Below, in pieces: positions 19,091-27,891 of a DNA stretch of 64,000 nt (the first letter of the stretch is position 1; each line of letters opens with the position of its first letter). The stretch lies in assembly GCA_002295885.1 (NCBI GenBank), contig DBGM01000023.1:8558-72557 (forward strand), read 5' to 3'. The notes beneath the pieces were generated by a model that was given only the letters and a program-made list of their open reading frames with translations, ran no database searches and had not been told where the DNA came from. Origin of the DNA: Phycisphaerales bacterium UBA854. Its GTDB lineage: Bacteria > Planctomycetota > Phycisphaerae > Phycisphaerales > SM1A02. The translations under genes and the position numbers were made by a program.

Positions 19091-19966
19091 ATGCCTGCAC
19101 AACGATCACGCACCACGGGTTGGCGACGCTGCCTCGAGCAGATTCGCCAGCGAAACGGTTCCATCGAAATCGCCATCGAAGGCCCGGGCGGTGAAGCGCC
19201 CGCGGGCGGCGACCTGCTCTTCCGGTCGCGGGTCCTGCACGTCGGGGGCGACGAGTTGTGGATCGAACCGCCGTCGACGCTCGGTGAGGCGATCGCCATC
19301 GAGGCCGGCATGCGACTGGTGGGGATCATGGCCATCGGTCAGAACCGATGGATGTTCCACACCACCTGCGGCGGGGCGACCAGTCGGAGCTGCCAGGGAC
19401 GGATGGTGCCGGTGCTGGTGCTCGGCATGCCGCACGACGTGCAGCGTTGCCAGCGGCGCCGGGACTACCGGATCAACACGAGCGGCCTCGCCCTGCCCGA
19501 CGTCACCGTCTGGCCGTTGCTGGATCCCGAATCGGTCGTCCTGGCCGAGCGGGTCAACGAAGCCGAGTTTCTTCGGGAACGCGATGCCACCGGCCCCGGG
19601 CCCGTCGACACGGACGGGGCGGACGGTGAACTGCTGCTGCCGGATGTGGGGCCGTCGTTCTCGTCCCGTCTGGTGAATTTGGGCGGAGGCGGCATCGGAC
19701 TGAACATCTCGATGGACGATGCCGGCGCCTTCAACCGGGCGCGGGCGTGCTGGGTCCGCTTCGAACTGCCGCCGCACGTGCGCACCCCGGTGTGCGCCAC
19801 GGCCCGGGTGGTGCATACGCACATCCAGTCGGACCGCCGTCTGTACGCGGGGATGACCTTCGACTTCAGTCACAATCCGTCCCACAAGCGATTCGTGGTC
19901 CAGCAGATCGTCCGGGCCATCGCGGGACAGCAGAAGTCCCAGCTCGCCCGCCGACGGTCAGCCTGA
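19091..19966 (+). CDS. YcgR-like PilZ domain protein
   Basis: 291 residues. An N-terminal YcgR-like beta domain (to about 115) precedes a PilZ domain starting at QRRRDYRI, which carries the RxxxR c-di-GMP motif. The second PilZ motif, normally [D/N]xSxxG, reads NLGGGGIG, so the serine is replaced by glycine. C-di-GMP binding is therefore plausible but not certain. The gene has GGGGAGA before its ATG, stands alone, and ends 9 bases inside the convergent pabB. Confidence 0.75.
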   Translation: MPAQRSRTTGWRRCLEQIRQRNGSIEIAIEGPGGEAPAGGDLLFRSRVLHVGGDELWIEPPSTLGEAIAIEAGMRLVGIMAIGQNRWMFHTTCGGATSRSCQGRMVPVLVLGMPHDVQRCQRRRDYRINTSGLALPDVTVWPLLDPESVVLAERVNEAEFLRERDATGPGPVDTDGADGELLLPDVGPSFSSRLVNLGGGGIGLNISMDDAGAFNRARACWVRFELPPHVRTPVCATARVVHTHIQSDRRLYAGMTFDFSHNPSHKRFVVQQIVRAIAGQQKSQLARRRSA

Positions 19967-21361
19967 GGTCGGCTCGGACAGTCCCAGCGCGGCCTCGAAC
20001 ACGGCCGCCTTGTGACAGGTCTCCTCGAACTCCTCGCGGGGGCGGGAGTCGGACACGATGCCGCCACCGGTGCCGTAGACCACTTCGCCCTCGAACTGCC
20101 TGAATCCCCGCGTGAACCGTCCCGTCATCGCCATGGTGCGGATGCCGACGGACAAGCGCGCCGTCCGGGCGGTCAGCCATCCCAGCCCACCGCAGTACGG
20201 CCCGCGCGGTTCGGGTTCGAGCTCGTCGATGATCTGCATCGCCCGGATCTTCGGCGCGCCGGTGACCGACCCCGGAGGGAACGTCGCCCGAAGCAGGTCG
20301 GCCATGGTGGTCTCGGGTCGCAGCATGCCCTCGACTTCGCCGACTCCGTGGTGCACCGTGGGATGCGATTCGATCCTGCGTCCGTGGCGGACACCCACCG
20401 TGCCCACTTCGCAGACCCGGCCGAGATCGTTCCGCATCAGGTCGACGATCATGTGCAGTTCCGCGGCGTCCTTCGAGGACGACTCCAGTTCCGACGGATC
20501 ACGGTCCGCGGCGCTGGTCCCCTTGATCGGTCGGGTCACGACTCGGCGGCCGTCGTCGACGCCGTCCACCTGCAGGTAGAGCTCCGGACTCAGGCTGAGG
20601 ATCGCACGGTCGTCGCCGTTCCCGTCCGGCAGTTCCATGTACAGCCCGTACATCGGTCCGGCGGTGTCCAGAGCGTTCAGGGTCATCGATCGGAGGTCGC
20701 CCTCGATGGAGGCGTGGAGACGTCGCGCCAGGTTGGCCTGGAACACGTCGCCCTCGTGGATGTAGTCGCGGACCTGCTGGATGTGGTCGATGTATTCGGG
20801 CTCGCCGGGAACACTGCGGGGGGGTGAGCAGCGCACCCCGTCCGACGGTCGGGTGGAGGCTCGGGCGGGAGCTTCGGCATTTCCGAACGACCACCATCGG
20901 TCGTGTTCGTGGTCGAAGGCCAGACCCGCGGGGCACCACAGGAGATCGAACATCGGCCAGGTCCCGGTTCGCGAACGGTGCCGTGCCGTGGGTTCGATGT
21001 TGGTTCCCAGCTCGTAGGACAGTGCGGCCAGCCATCCCCGGTCGAAGGGAAGCTCGGGGCCGGCGGACGAAGCCGTGTGATCAAGCAGGGACTGGATCAG
21101 TCCAAGCGGATCATCACTGGACGCAGGTAGGTCGATCGGTGGCCGGGTGGGGCCGGACCAATGGACCCGTTGCGACGCGGTATCAACCCGCAGGTGGCCC
21201 TTCGGACTGCAGAGCAGCGACCACCGTGACCAGTCGCTGTCCCGGCGGGCGGAGGAAAGCATCGCCACGGGCTCGTCCCGGGGCCAGTCCGCGAGCATGC
21301 TCATCACATCACGGTCGTCGTCGATCCTGCGTGGCGGTGCGGTCCCCATGAAGTCCATCAT
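19958..21361 (-). CDS. pabB: aminodeoxychorismate synthase component I (chorismate-binding)
   Basis: 467 residues of the TrpE/PabB/MenF family. PabB is favoured over TrpE because the signature reads RPIKGTSAADRD: the lysine is the PabB residue, where anthranilate synthase has alanine. Other blocks are EGDVFQANLARR, LMRNDLGRVCEVGTV, FPPGSVTGAPKIRAM and GRFTRGFRQFEGEVVYGTGGGIV. It makes 4-amino-4-deoxychorismate for folate synthesis. Three in-frame ATGs (21361, 21358, 21349) are possible and none has a good ribosome site. No pabA or pabC is in the window. Confidence 0.88.
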   Translation of the reverse strand: MMDFMGTAPPRRIDDDRDVMSMLADWPRDEPVAMLSSARRDSDWSRWSLLCSPKGHLRVDTASQRVHWSGPTRPPIDLPASSDDPLGLIQSLLDHTASSAGPELPFDRGWLAALSYELGTNIEPTARHRSRTGTWPMFDLLWCPAGLAFDHEHDRWWSFGNAEAPARASTRPSDGVRCSPPRSVPGEPEYIDHIQQVRDYIHEGDVFQANLARRLHASIEGDLRSMTLNALDTAGPMYGLYMELPDGNGDDRAILSLSPELYLQVDGVDDGRRVVTRPIKGTSAADRDPSELESSSKDAAELHMIVDLMRNDLGRVCEVGTVGVRHGRRIESHPTVHHGVGEVEGMLRPETTMADLLRATFPPGSVTGAPKIRAMQIIDELEPEPRGPYCGGLGWLTARTARLSVGIRTMAMTGRFTRGFRQFEGEVVYGTGGGIVSDSRPREEFEETCHKAAVFEAALGLSEPTSG

Positions 21362-21401
21362 AGCCGTGCCCGGACTGGTTCCGGAACGCCACTCGGGCCG
21401 A

Positions 21402-21407
21402 TACACT
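21402..21407 (+). promoter_or_regulatory. -10 box (TACACT) for ppdK
   Basis: TACACT lies 50 bases before the ppdK start, in the 96-base space shared with the divergent pabB. TTCCGG 17 bases upstream is a weak -35. The ensuing leader contains CAGGAG before the start codon. Confidence 0.4.
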
Positions 21408-21457
21408 GCCCAGTCAGCCCGATATCGAACGATCACGCACGGACAGGAGCCCCCCTG

Positions 21458-24151
21458 ATGGCGGTCAAGACACGCACTCGCAAGAAGAGCACCCGAAGCA
21501 GCGGCCGCAAGGCCCGAATGATCTACGGATTCGCACCGGACCGGACGGACGGTCGTGCCCACCAGCGGGAACTGCTGGGCGGCAAGGGCGCGAACCTCGC
21601 GGACATGACCTCCATCGGTCTGCCGGTGCCTCCGGGCTTCACCATCACCACCGAGACCTGTGCGGCGTACTCCAAGGGCGGCAACCGCATGCCTTCGGGC
21701 CTGATGAAGGAGGTCGAGACGCACGTGAAGCGGCTCGAGAAGTTCACCGGCAAGTCGTTCGGTTCCAAGACGGACCCGCTGCTGGTCTCCGTCCGCAGTG
21801 GTGCGGCGGTCTCCATGCCGGGCATGATGGACACCGTGCTCAACCTCGGGCTCACCGACGCCGCGGTCGAGGGGCTGGCCGAGCTCACGGGCAACGAACG
21901 GTTCGCATGGGACGCCTACCGTCGGTTGATCAACATGTTCGGCGACGTGGTGATGGATGTCGACCATCACCACTTCGAGACGGCCTTCTCCAAGATCAAG
22001 AAGAAGTACAAGGTCACCGAGGACACGGACGTGCCGGCCGCCGGACTGCGTGAACTCTGCACCGCCTACAAGGCCGTCTACCGCAAGCACGTCGGCAAGG
22101 CGTTCCCGCAGGATCCCATGAAGCAGCTGCAGCACGCCATCGAGGCGGTGTTCCGTTCGTGGAACGCCCCCAAGGCGATCTCCTACCGGAAGATCAACGA
22201 GATCACCGGTCTGCAGGGCACCGCGGTCAACGTGCAGACGATGGTCTTCGGGAACATGGGTGACGATTCCGGCACCGGTGTCGCGTTCACGCGTGATCCG
22301 TCCACCGGCAAGAACCAGTTCTACGGCGAGTTCCTCATCAATGCCCAGGGCGAGGACGTCGTGGCGGGCATCCGGACGCCCAAGCCCGTCTCCCAGATGA
22401 AGAAGTGGGACGGCAAGGCCTTCGCGAGTCTGATGAAGATCCGCACCATCCTCGAGAAGCACTACCGCGACGTGCAGGACATCGAGTTCACCATCGAGCG
22501 CGGGCATCTCTGGATGCTCCAGACCCGCAACGGCAAGCGGACCGCGGCCGCCGCGGTGAAGATCGCCGTGGACATGGTCAAGGAACGCCTGATCACCCGG
22601 GACGAAGCGCTGCTGCGCATTCCCGCCGGCGATCTCGTGCAGCTGCTGCTGCCGAGCTACACCGCGGCGAGCAAGAAGGGCGCGACCATCGTGGCGACGG
22701 GCCTTCCCGCCTCGCCCGGCGCGTCCTGGGGTGCATTGGCCTTCACGGCCGAAGACGCCGTCGAGCGTGCCACCGCCGGCGAGCAGGTCCTGCTTGTCCG
22801 CACCGAGACGTCGCCCGAGGACGTCGAGGGCATGCACCACGCTGCGGGCATTCTCACGTCGACCGGCGGCATGACCTCGCACGCGGCCGTCGTGGCCCGG
22901 GGCTGGGGCAAGTGCTGCGTGGCCGGCGCCGGTGCCATCGCGATCGACGAGAAGAAGCAGCGGGCCACCATCAACGGCAAGGCGTACGGGCCGAAGGACA
23001 TCCTGTCGATCGACGGTTCCACCGGTGAGGTGATGGCCGGTCGCGTCGACGGTTCGACTCCCAAGCTGTCCGGCGACTTCAACACCATCATGAAGTGGGC
23101 CGACGCGGCTCGACGCATGAAGGTCCGCACCAACGCGGACTCGCCGGCCGACTCCAAGCGGGCCCGCGACTTCGGGGCCGAAGGCATCGGCCTGACGCGG
23201 ACCGAGCACATGTTCTTCGAGGGTGATCGCATCGTCGCGATGCGGCGGATGATCCTCGCCGACAACCAGAAGGACCGCGTGGCGGCGCTGAAGCAGCTGC
23301 TTCCGTACCAGCGGAAGGACTTCACGGGAATCTTCACGGCGATGAAGGGGCTGCCGGTCACGGTGCGGCTCCTCGATCCGCCGCTGCACGAGTTCCTTCC
23401 GCACGACCGGGCCAGCCAGAAGGAGCTTGCTTCGGCCATGGGCGTTCCGCTGAAGGACGTGGTCCGGCGGGTGGACTCCCTGCACGAGGCCAACCCGATG
23501 CTCGGGCACCGCGGCTGCCGTCTGGCGGTGACGTATCCCGAGATCCTCCGGATGCAGGTCACCGCGATCGTGGAGGCGATGATCGCCTGCCGCAAGAAGG
23601 GCATCAAGGCGATGCCGGAGATCATGATCCCGCTGGTGGGGACCCGTCAGGAACTGGCGCTGCTCCGCGAGGAGACGTTGGAGACCATCGCCGAGGTCAA
23701 GAAGCGGAAGAAGTACACCGGCAAGCTCGACATTCCGGTGGGCACGATGATCGAGATCCCGCGGGCGGCCCTGACCGCCGACGAGGTGGCCGGCGTCGCG
23801 GACTTCTTCTCGTTCGGCACCAACGACCTCACCCAGCTGACCTACGGCTACAGCCGCGACGACATCAACGGCTTCCTGCCCGACTACATCCACCGGGGCA
23901 TCCTCGAGAAGGATCCGTTCCAGTCGATCGACGTCAACGGCGTGGGCCGGCTGGTGGACATCGCGGTCCGCGAGGGTCGGATGGTGAAGCCGAAGCTGAA
24001 GCTCGGTGTGTGCGGCGAGCACGGCGGCGATCCGGCCTCGGTCGAGTTCTTCGACCACGTCGGACTCGACTACGTCAGTTGTTCACCGTTCCGGGTGCCC
24101 ACGGCACGTCTGGCCGCGGCGCAGTCCACGATCCGTCGCAAGAAGAAGTAG
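21458..24151 (+). CDS. ppdK: pyruvate, phosphate dikinase
   Basis: 897 residues, full length for PPDK, which interconverts pyruvate, ATP and phosphate with PEP, AMP and pyrophosphate. The N-terminal ATP-grasp part contains ELLGGKGANLADMTSIGLPVPPGFT. The phosphohistidine is His475 in GGMTSHAAVVARG. The C-terminal TIM barrel has the catalytic Cys852 in GVCGEHGGDP. A basic 20-residue extension precedes the domain. PPDK in place of pyruvate kinase or PEP synthase suggests a reversible PEP-pyruvate step. It is convergent with the HIT gene, with 3 bases between stops. Confidence 0.97.
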   Translation: MAVKTRTRKKSTRSSGRKARMIYGFAPDRTDGRAHQRELLGGKGANLADMTSIGLPVPPGFTITTETCAAYSKGGNRMPSGLMKEVETHVKRLEKFTGKSFGSKTDPLLVSVRSGAAVSMPGMMDTVLNLGLTDAAVEGLAELTGNERFAWDAYRRLINMFGDVVMDVDHHHFETAFSKIKKKYKVTEDTDVPAAGLRELCTAYKAVYRKHVGKAFPQDPMKQLQHAIEAVFRSWNAPKAISYRKINEITGLQGTAVNVQTMVFGNMGDDSGTGVAFTRDPSTGKNQFYGEFLINAQGEDVVAGIRTPKPVSQMKKWDGKAFASLMKIRTILEKHYRDVQDIEFTIERGHLWMLQTRNGKRTAAAAVKIAVDMVKERLITRDEALLRIPAGDLVQLLLPSYTAASKKGATIVATGLPASPGASWGALAFTAEDAVERATAGEQVLLVRTETSPEDVEGMHHAAGILTSTGGMTSHAAVVARGWGKCCVAGAGAIAIDEKKQRATINGKAYGPKDILSIDGSTGEVMAGRVDGSTPKLSGDFNTIMKWADAARRMKVRTNADSPADSKRARDFGAEGIGLTRTEHMFFEGDRIVAMRRMILADNQKDRVAALKQLLPYQRKDFTGIFTAMKGLPVTVRLLDPPLHEFLPHDRASQKELASAMGVPLKDVVRRVDSLHEANPMLGHRGCRLAVTYPEILRMQVTAIVEAMIACRKKGIKAMPEIMIPLVGTRQELALLREETLETIAEVKKRKKYTGKLDIPVGTMIEIPRAALTADEVAGVADFFSFGTNDLTQLTYGYSRDDINGFLPDYIHRGILEKDPFQSIDVNGVGRLVDIAVREGRMVKPKLKLGVCGEHGGDPASVEFFDHVGLDYVSCSPFRVPTARLAAAQSTIRRKKK

Positions 24152-24154
24152 GTC

Positions 24155-24571
24155 TCATTCGATCGCATCGGCGATGGCCCCGGCCATCGCTGCGCCGTCG
24201 TCGAGTTCACCGCTGTTCCACTCGATGCCCAGACCCGAGCCGTCGTCGAACTTCGGGATGATGTGCACGTGCACGTGGAAGACGGCCTGGTGGGCGGGGG
24301 CCCCGTTGTTCTGCAGCAGGTTGTAGTGCGCGCAGCCGGTGGCGGCCATGACGGCCCGGCACAGCTTCGGCAGGACCGATCCGATGGCGGCGGCGGAGGC
24401 TTCGGACAGTTCGTGCATGAAGCGGGCCCGTTCCTTGGGAATCACCAGCACGTGGCCGCGGCTGAGCGGGCCGATGTCGAGAAAGGCCAGGACGTGGTCG
24501 TCCTCGTAGACGCGGTGGCAGGGGATGTCCCCGGCGAGGATCGCGTCGAAGATGGTCGACTCGTCGCTCAC
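24155..24571 (-). CDS. HIT family hydrolase
   Basis: 138 residues. The histidine triad HVHVHIIP sits near residue 100, with the family start STIFDAILAGDIPCHRVYEDD and SRGHVLVIPKERA. HIT proteins act on nucleotide phosphoramidates or dinucleoside polyphosphates. The GTG start overlaps the stop of the upstream transporter gene (GTGA), which suggests translational coupling. Confidence 0.92.
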   Translation of the reverse strand: MSDESTIFDAILAGDIPCHRVYEDDHVLAFLDIGPLSRGHVLVIPKERARFMHELSEASAAAIGSVLPKLCRAVMAATGCAHYNLLQNNGAPAHQAVFHVHVHIIPKFDDGSGLGIEWNSGELDDGAAMAGAIADAIE

Positions 24572-25485
24572 TGTGCGGATCTCGGTCCCGGATCCCCGAG
24601 ATGGCGGTGCTCGGCCATGGGATCGATGTCCAGCCACCGGGCGAGCCGGGGGACCAGCCAGTAGAGCGGGGCGGTGTCCAGCAGGGCGCAGACGAACTTG
24701 AACACGTAGCCGGTCACGATCAACTGCAGGAGGAAGTTCACCGGGCTGGACTGGTATTCGCCAGCTCCGTCGAAGACGCCGAGCCAGGCGGTGATCAGGA
24801 TCACGGCAACGGTGTCGATCAGCTGACTGACGAGGGTGGATCCGTTGTTGCGAAGCCAGAGGTGCCGACCCCGCGTGAGCTTCTTCCAGAAGTGGAACAT
24901 CCACACGTCGGTGAACTGGGCCACGAGGTAGGCGATCATCGACGCCAGGGTCGCGCCGAAGGCCAGGGCCCGGACTTCGAAGAAGGTGGTCGGCCGTTCG
25001 CTCTGACTGGTCACGTAGTCGACGGTCGAAGCGTCGAAGGTCCGTTCGCCGATGGTCAGTCCGCCGGATTCGCCTGCGGTCTTCATCGCATCCAGGAGTG
25101 CGGGAAGCTCTTCGGGCGGCGGGGCATCCATGCCGGGAAGAATGCCCGCCAGCCACAGGATGAACAGGACCCACGCATTCAGCAGCAGGCCGACCCAGAC
25201 CACGGCGTTGGCCCGGGCCCGTCCGAAGAGTTCGCTGATCAGGTCCGTGCACAGGAAGGTGACCGGATACGGTAGTACGCCGACGGCGACCGCGAAGACC
25301 CAACCGGAACTGCCGTCCTCTCCACCGATCCTGCCGAACTCGATGAATCGCGTGATGCCCAGGATGTTCAGCATCACCAGCGTGCCCAGGAAGACCCCCG
25401 ACATCACCAGGAAGACCCGCTCGCGGCGGGCATGGATCGGCGAGGCTTCGATCGGATGGAGTTTGGCGTGCTTGGTGACGGACAT
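24568..25485 (-). CDS. queuosine precursor transporter (YhhQ/DUF165 family)
   Basis: 305 residues with about six transmembrane helices. The family block WLRNNGSTLVSQLIDTVAVILITAW near residue 210 and FTDVWMFHFWKKLT are typical of the VUT/YhhQ proteins, which import preQ0 or preQ1 for tRNA queuosine synthesis. An insertion of about 60 residues between helices (PPPEELPALL onward) is longer than in E. coli YhhQ. It diverges from nadC with only 36 bases between start codons and has no Shine-Dalgarno, so the mRNA may be leaderless. Confidence 0.85.
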   Translation of the reverse strand: MSVTKHAKLHPIEASPIHARRERVFLVMSGVFLGTLVMLNILGITRFIEFGRIGGEDGSSGWVFAVAVGVLPYPVTFLCTDLISELFGRARANAVVWVGLLLNAWVLFILWLAGILPGMDAPPPEELPALLDAMKTAGESGGLTIGERTFDASTVDYVTSQSERPTTFFEVRALAFGATLASMIAYLVAQFTDVWMFHFWKKLTRGRHLWLRNNGSTLVSQLIDTVAVILITAWLGVFDGAGEYQSSPVNFLLQLIVTGYVFKFVCALLDTAPLYWLVPRLARWLDIDPMAEHRHLGDPGPRSAQ

Positions 25486-25521
25486 GGAGGAAGAGGATAG
25501 GCTGACGGGCCGACGCTGCCA

Positions 25522-26463
25522 ATGGACACCATCGATCTGAACAAACTGGACCTTTCCGACCGCGGACTCGTGCTGGTGCCCGACGCGGAGCTGACCCGTC
25601 TGCTTGAACTCGCTCTCGAGGAGGACGGCGTACCGCGCGGAGACATCTCGTCCTTGTCCATCGTGCCCGACGGTCGTGACGTGGTGGCCGACTTCGTCAC
25701 CCGGGACGCGGGGGTGCTGGGGGGCATGGAGCTGCTGGTCCGGGCCTCGCAGGTTCCGCCGCTGGCGGGGCGGGTCCGGGTCGAAGCCTGCATGGCCGAC
25801 GGGCAGCCGATCTCGCCGGGGCAGACCATCGGACGGCTGCACGGTGCATGGCGGGACGTGCTGTCGCTGGAGCGCACGCTGCTGAACTTCCTGTCGCAGC
25901 TCTGCGGCGTCGCGACCCGCACCGCCCGCTTCGTGGCGATCGCCGGCGGAGGCGTGCTCGTGACCGACAGCCGCAAGACGACACCCGGGCTGCGGAGATT
26001 CGAGAAGTACGCCGTGGCCTGCGGCGGCGCCTACCTGCACCGGCTCGGACTCGACGATGCGGTGATGTACAAGGACAACCATCTTGCGGCCGTTCCACCG
26101 GACGAACTCGGAGTCGAGTTGGCGGAGGCGATCCGGCGTGCCCGGGCGGATCGTTCGCTGCGGTTCACCTGCGTCGAAGTCGATCGACTGGACCAGTTGG
26201 ACGTGGTTCTCGGGCTGGATGCCGGACTCGTCGATCTCGTGCTGCTGGACAACATGGACGTCGAGACGCTCCGGGAAGCGGTGTCCCGCCGGGATGCCGG
26301 CGGCAGCCGGATCCAGTTGGAGGCCTCGGGCGGAGTCACGCTCGAGACCATCGCCGCCATCGCCACCACCGGCGTCGAACGCATCGCGGTCGGGTCCATG
26401 ACCCACGGTGCGACCTGGCTCGACATCGGTCTGGACATTTCACCGGAGGATGCCCGTGATTGA
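25522..26463 (+). CDS. nadC: nicotinate-nucleotide pyrophosphorylase (quinolinate phosphoribosyltransferase)
   Basis: 313 residues. Makes nicotinate mononucleotide from quinolinate and PRPP in NAD synthesis. Family signatures include LEEDGVPRGDISS, ERTLLNFLSQLCGVATRTARFV, TDSRKTTPGLRRFEKYAVACGGAYLHRLGL, VMYKDNH and IQLEASGGVTLETI. The gene is followed by the biotin ligase with an overlap. A TAGGCT box at 25498 lies 18 bases before the start. Confidence 0.95.
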   Translation: MDTIDLNKLDLSDRGLVLVPDAELTRLLELALEEDGVPRGDISSLSIVPDGRDVVADFVTRDAGVLGGMELLVRASQVPPLAGRVRVEACMADGQPISPGQTIGRLHGAWRDVLSLERTLLNFLSQLCGVATRTARFVAIAGGGVLVTDSRKTTPGLRRFEKYAVACGGAYLHRLGLDDAVMYKDNHLAAVPPDELGVELAEAIRRARADRSLRFTCVEVDRLDQLDVVLGLDAGLVDLVLLDNMDVETLREAVSRRDAGGSRIQLEASGGVTLETIAAIATTGVERIAVGSMTHGATWLDIGLDISPEDARD

Positions 26464-27013
26464 AACCGTTCCATTGCACTGCTGGGCGGACCGGCTGGAG
26501 GCGCTCTGCGCGACGCTGCCGCCGCTGCACCGGGTGCGGGTCATGGCGGAGATCGACACGACGCAGGATCTGGCCCGTGATTCGGGCATCGGAACGCTCG
26601 TGACGACCGATCGGCAGCGGGCCGGTCGCGGGCAGCGGGGGAACCGCTGGGCCGATACGGGCGAGTCCGGACTGGCCTTCAGCATCTGCCTGCCTTCCAC
26701 CAGCCAGCCGGAGCGGTCGTTGGTGCTCGCCCGGGCCCTGGCTGAATCACTGGGAACCCTGCTGCCGGATCGCATCGAGGTGAAGCCTCCGAACGATCTG
26801 CTCGTCGACGGTCGCAAACTCGCCGGGGTTCTGATCGAGCAGTCGGTCGGCGCGGCGGTCATCGGCATCGGCATCAATGTCGGCCCGGTCGAATGGGACG
26901 AGGAGCTCGAAGGTCGGGCCATCAGTCTGGCCGAGGCGGGAGTCCAGTGCGATCGCCTCGAGGTGCTCGAACTGGTCCTTCCCGCCGTGGTCCACGCCTG
27001 GACCGGTGCATAG
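26456..27013 (+). CDS. birA: biotin-[acetyl-CoA-carboxylase] ligase, minimal form
   Basis: 185 residues. Attaches biotin to the carrier protein of acetyl-CoA carboxylase. Visible motifs are DTTQDLARD, TDRQRAGRGQRGNRW, GLAFSICLP and KPPNDLLVDGRKLAGVLIEQ with GIGINV. It lacks the N-terminal DNA-binding domain, so it cannot be a BirA-type repressor. It is shorter at the C-terminus than usual, with little of the SH3-like domain. The GTG at 26456 has GGAGGA directly upstream at proper spacing; the ATG at 26450 is too close. It overlaps the nadC end by 8 bases. Confidence 0.88.
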   Translation: MIETVPLHCWADRLEALCATLPPLHRVRVMAEIDTTQDLARDSGIGTLVTTDRQRAGRGQRGNRWADTGESGLAFSICLPSTSQPERSLVLARALAESLGTLLPDRIEVKPPNDLLVDGRKLAGVLIEQSVGAAVIGIGINVGPVEWDEELEGRAISLAEAGVQCDRLEVLELVLPAVVHAWTGA

Positions 27014-27061
27014 GTCGCGATCCACGGCTTCCCGTCGGGAACCACTACACTGGCCCGTTGC

Positions 27062-27505
27062 ATGACGACCCCGAACGAGGACATTCTGGAGTGGTCTGTT
27101 CATCCGCTCCGTGAGCGGCCGGGCCGAGCGGTCGGGACGTGTCTGATCATTCTGGCCTGCGGCCTGCTGGTCGCCGTGGCCGTCGGAGATCCCACCGGCG
27201 GTGTTCTGGCCGGCGGTGCCGCGATCCTCTTCCTGATCCTGATGCTCAACCGCTTCTTCCTGCCCAGCTACTACCGGATGGACGGGGTGGGCATTGCCGT
27301 CCGGCATCCCATCGGAACCCGCAGCCTGCGGTGGGTCGATCTGCGCCGCTTTCCCCACAACGAGTCCGGTGGCTATCTCTCCACCCGCGAGCGGGGGGGG
27401 ATGTTCGACTCCCGGGGCATCAGCGTGCTCTTCGCGGGCCGGGGCGACGAGATCGTGCCGTGGATCAAGTCCGCCATGGACCGGTCCCGGGAGGCCGGCG
27501 AATGA
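27062..27505 (+). CDS. hypothetical membrane protein, 147 aa
   Basis: Not recognised. Two adjacent hydrophobic segments (about residues 25-42 and 45-63) are followed by a cytoplasmic domain, YYRMDGVGIAVRHPIGTRSLRWVDLRRF, that resembles small PH-like domains seen after a TM hairpin. TACACT lies ten bases before the ATG. The following gene starts inside its stop (ATGA), so both are probably one operon. Confidence 0.65.
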   Translation: MTTPNEDILEWSVHPLRERPGRAVGTCLIILACGLLVAVAVGDPTGGVLAGGAAILFLILMLNRFFLPSYYRMDGVGIAVRHPIGTRSLRWVDLRRFPHNESGGYLSTRERGGMFDSRGISVLFAGRGDEIVPWIKSAMDRSREAGE

Positions 27506-27891
27506 GCTGGCGGGATCGCATTCGGAACGCATTCGCGGTCGACAAGCCCGGGGCGGCCGAGCCGACCGAGCGGCAGGGGGAGATCTGCGACACCGTCTGC
27601 AAGGCCGTGGTTCGCCGGGGAATGACCCTGCCGGCCCTGATGGCTCTGGAAATGGGGCGGCCGCTAAACTTCGTGGCGGCTCAGGCCATGCACTTCTTCC
27701 GCCCCATCGTCTCCGTCATCCTCGACGGGCCCACCATCGAGGAGTTCGCTACCTTCCTTGAGCAGCGGGGGTCGGTCGAGTACCTTTGCCAACGCTTGGA
27801 GTACTGGGACCGGGTCGGTCCTGACGCCGAGGACCCCGATTCCACTTCAGAACCCCAGGATCACACCCCCGATGACGAACCTCGACCCTGA
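27502..27891 (+). CDS. hypothetical protein, 129 aa
   Basis: Not recognised. A soluble protein whose central part (ICDTVCKAVVRRGMTLPALMALEMGRPLNFVAAQAMHFFRPI in outline) suggests a helical bundle close to membranes. The tail is acidic. Its 3' end overlaps the start of the GlmL-like gene by 20 bases, so it may be the first gene of the membrane-cluster transcript. Function unknown. Confidence 0.6.
   Translation: MSWRDRIRNAFAVDKPGAAEPTERQGEICDTVCKAVVRRGMTLPALMALEMGRPLNFVAAQAMHFFRPIVSVILDGPTIEEFATFLEQRGSVEYLCQRLEYWDRVGPDAEDPDSTSEPQDHTPDDEPRP

Noticed and set aside
21362..24058. Very long minus-strand open frame opposite ppdK, continuous with pabB
   Set aside because: It is the mirror frame of a GC-rich, codon-biased gene. 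Only the part from 21361 down matches a family (PabB).
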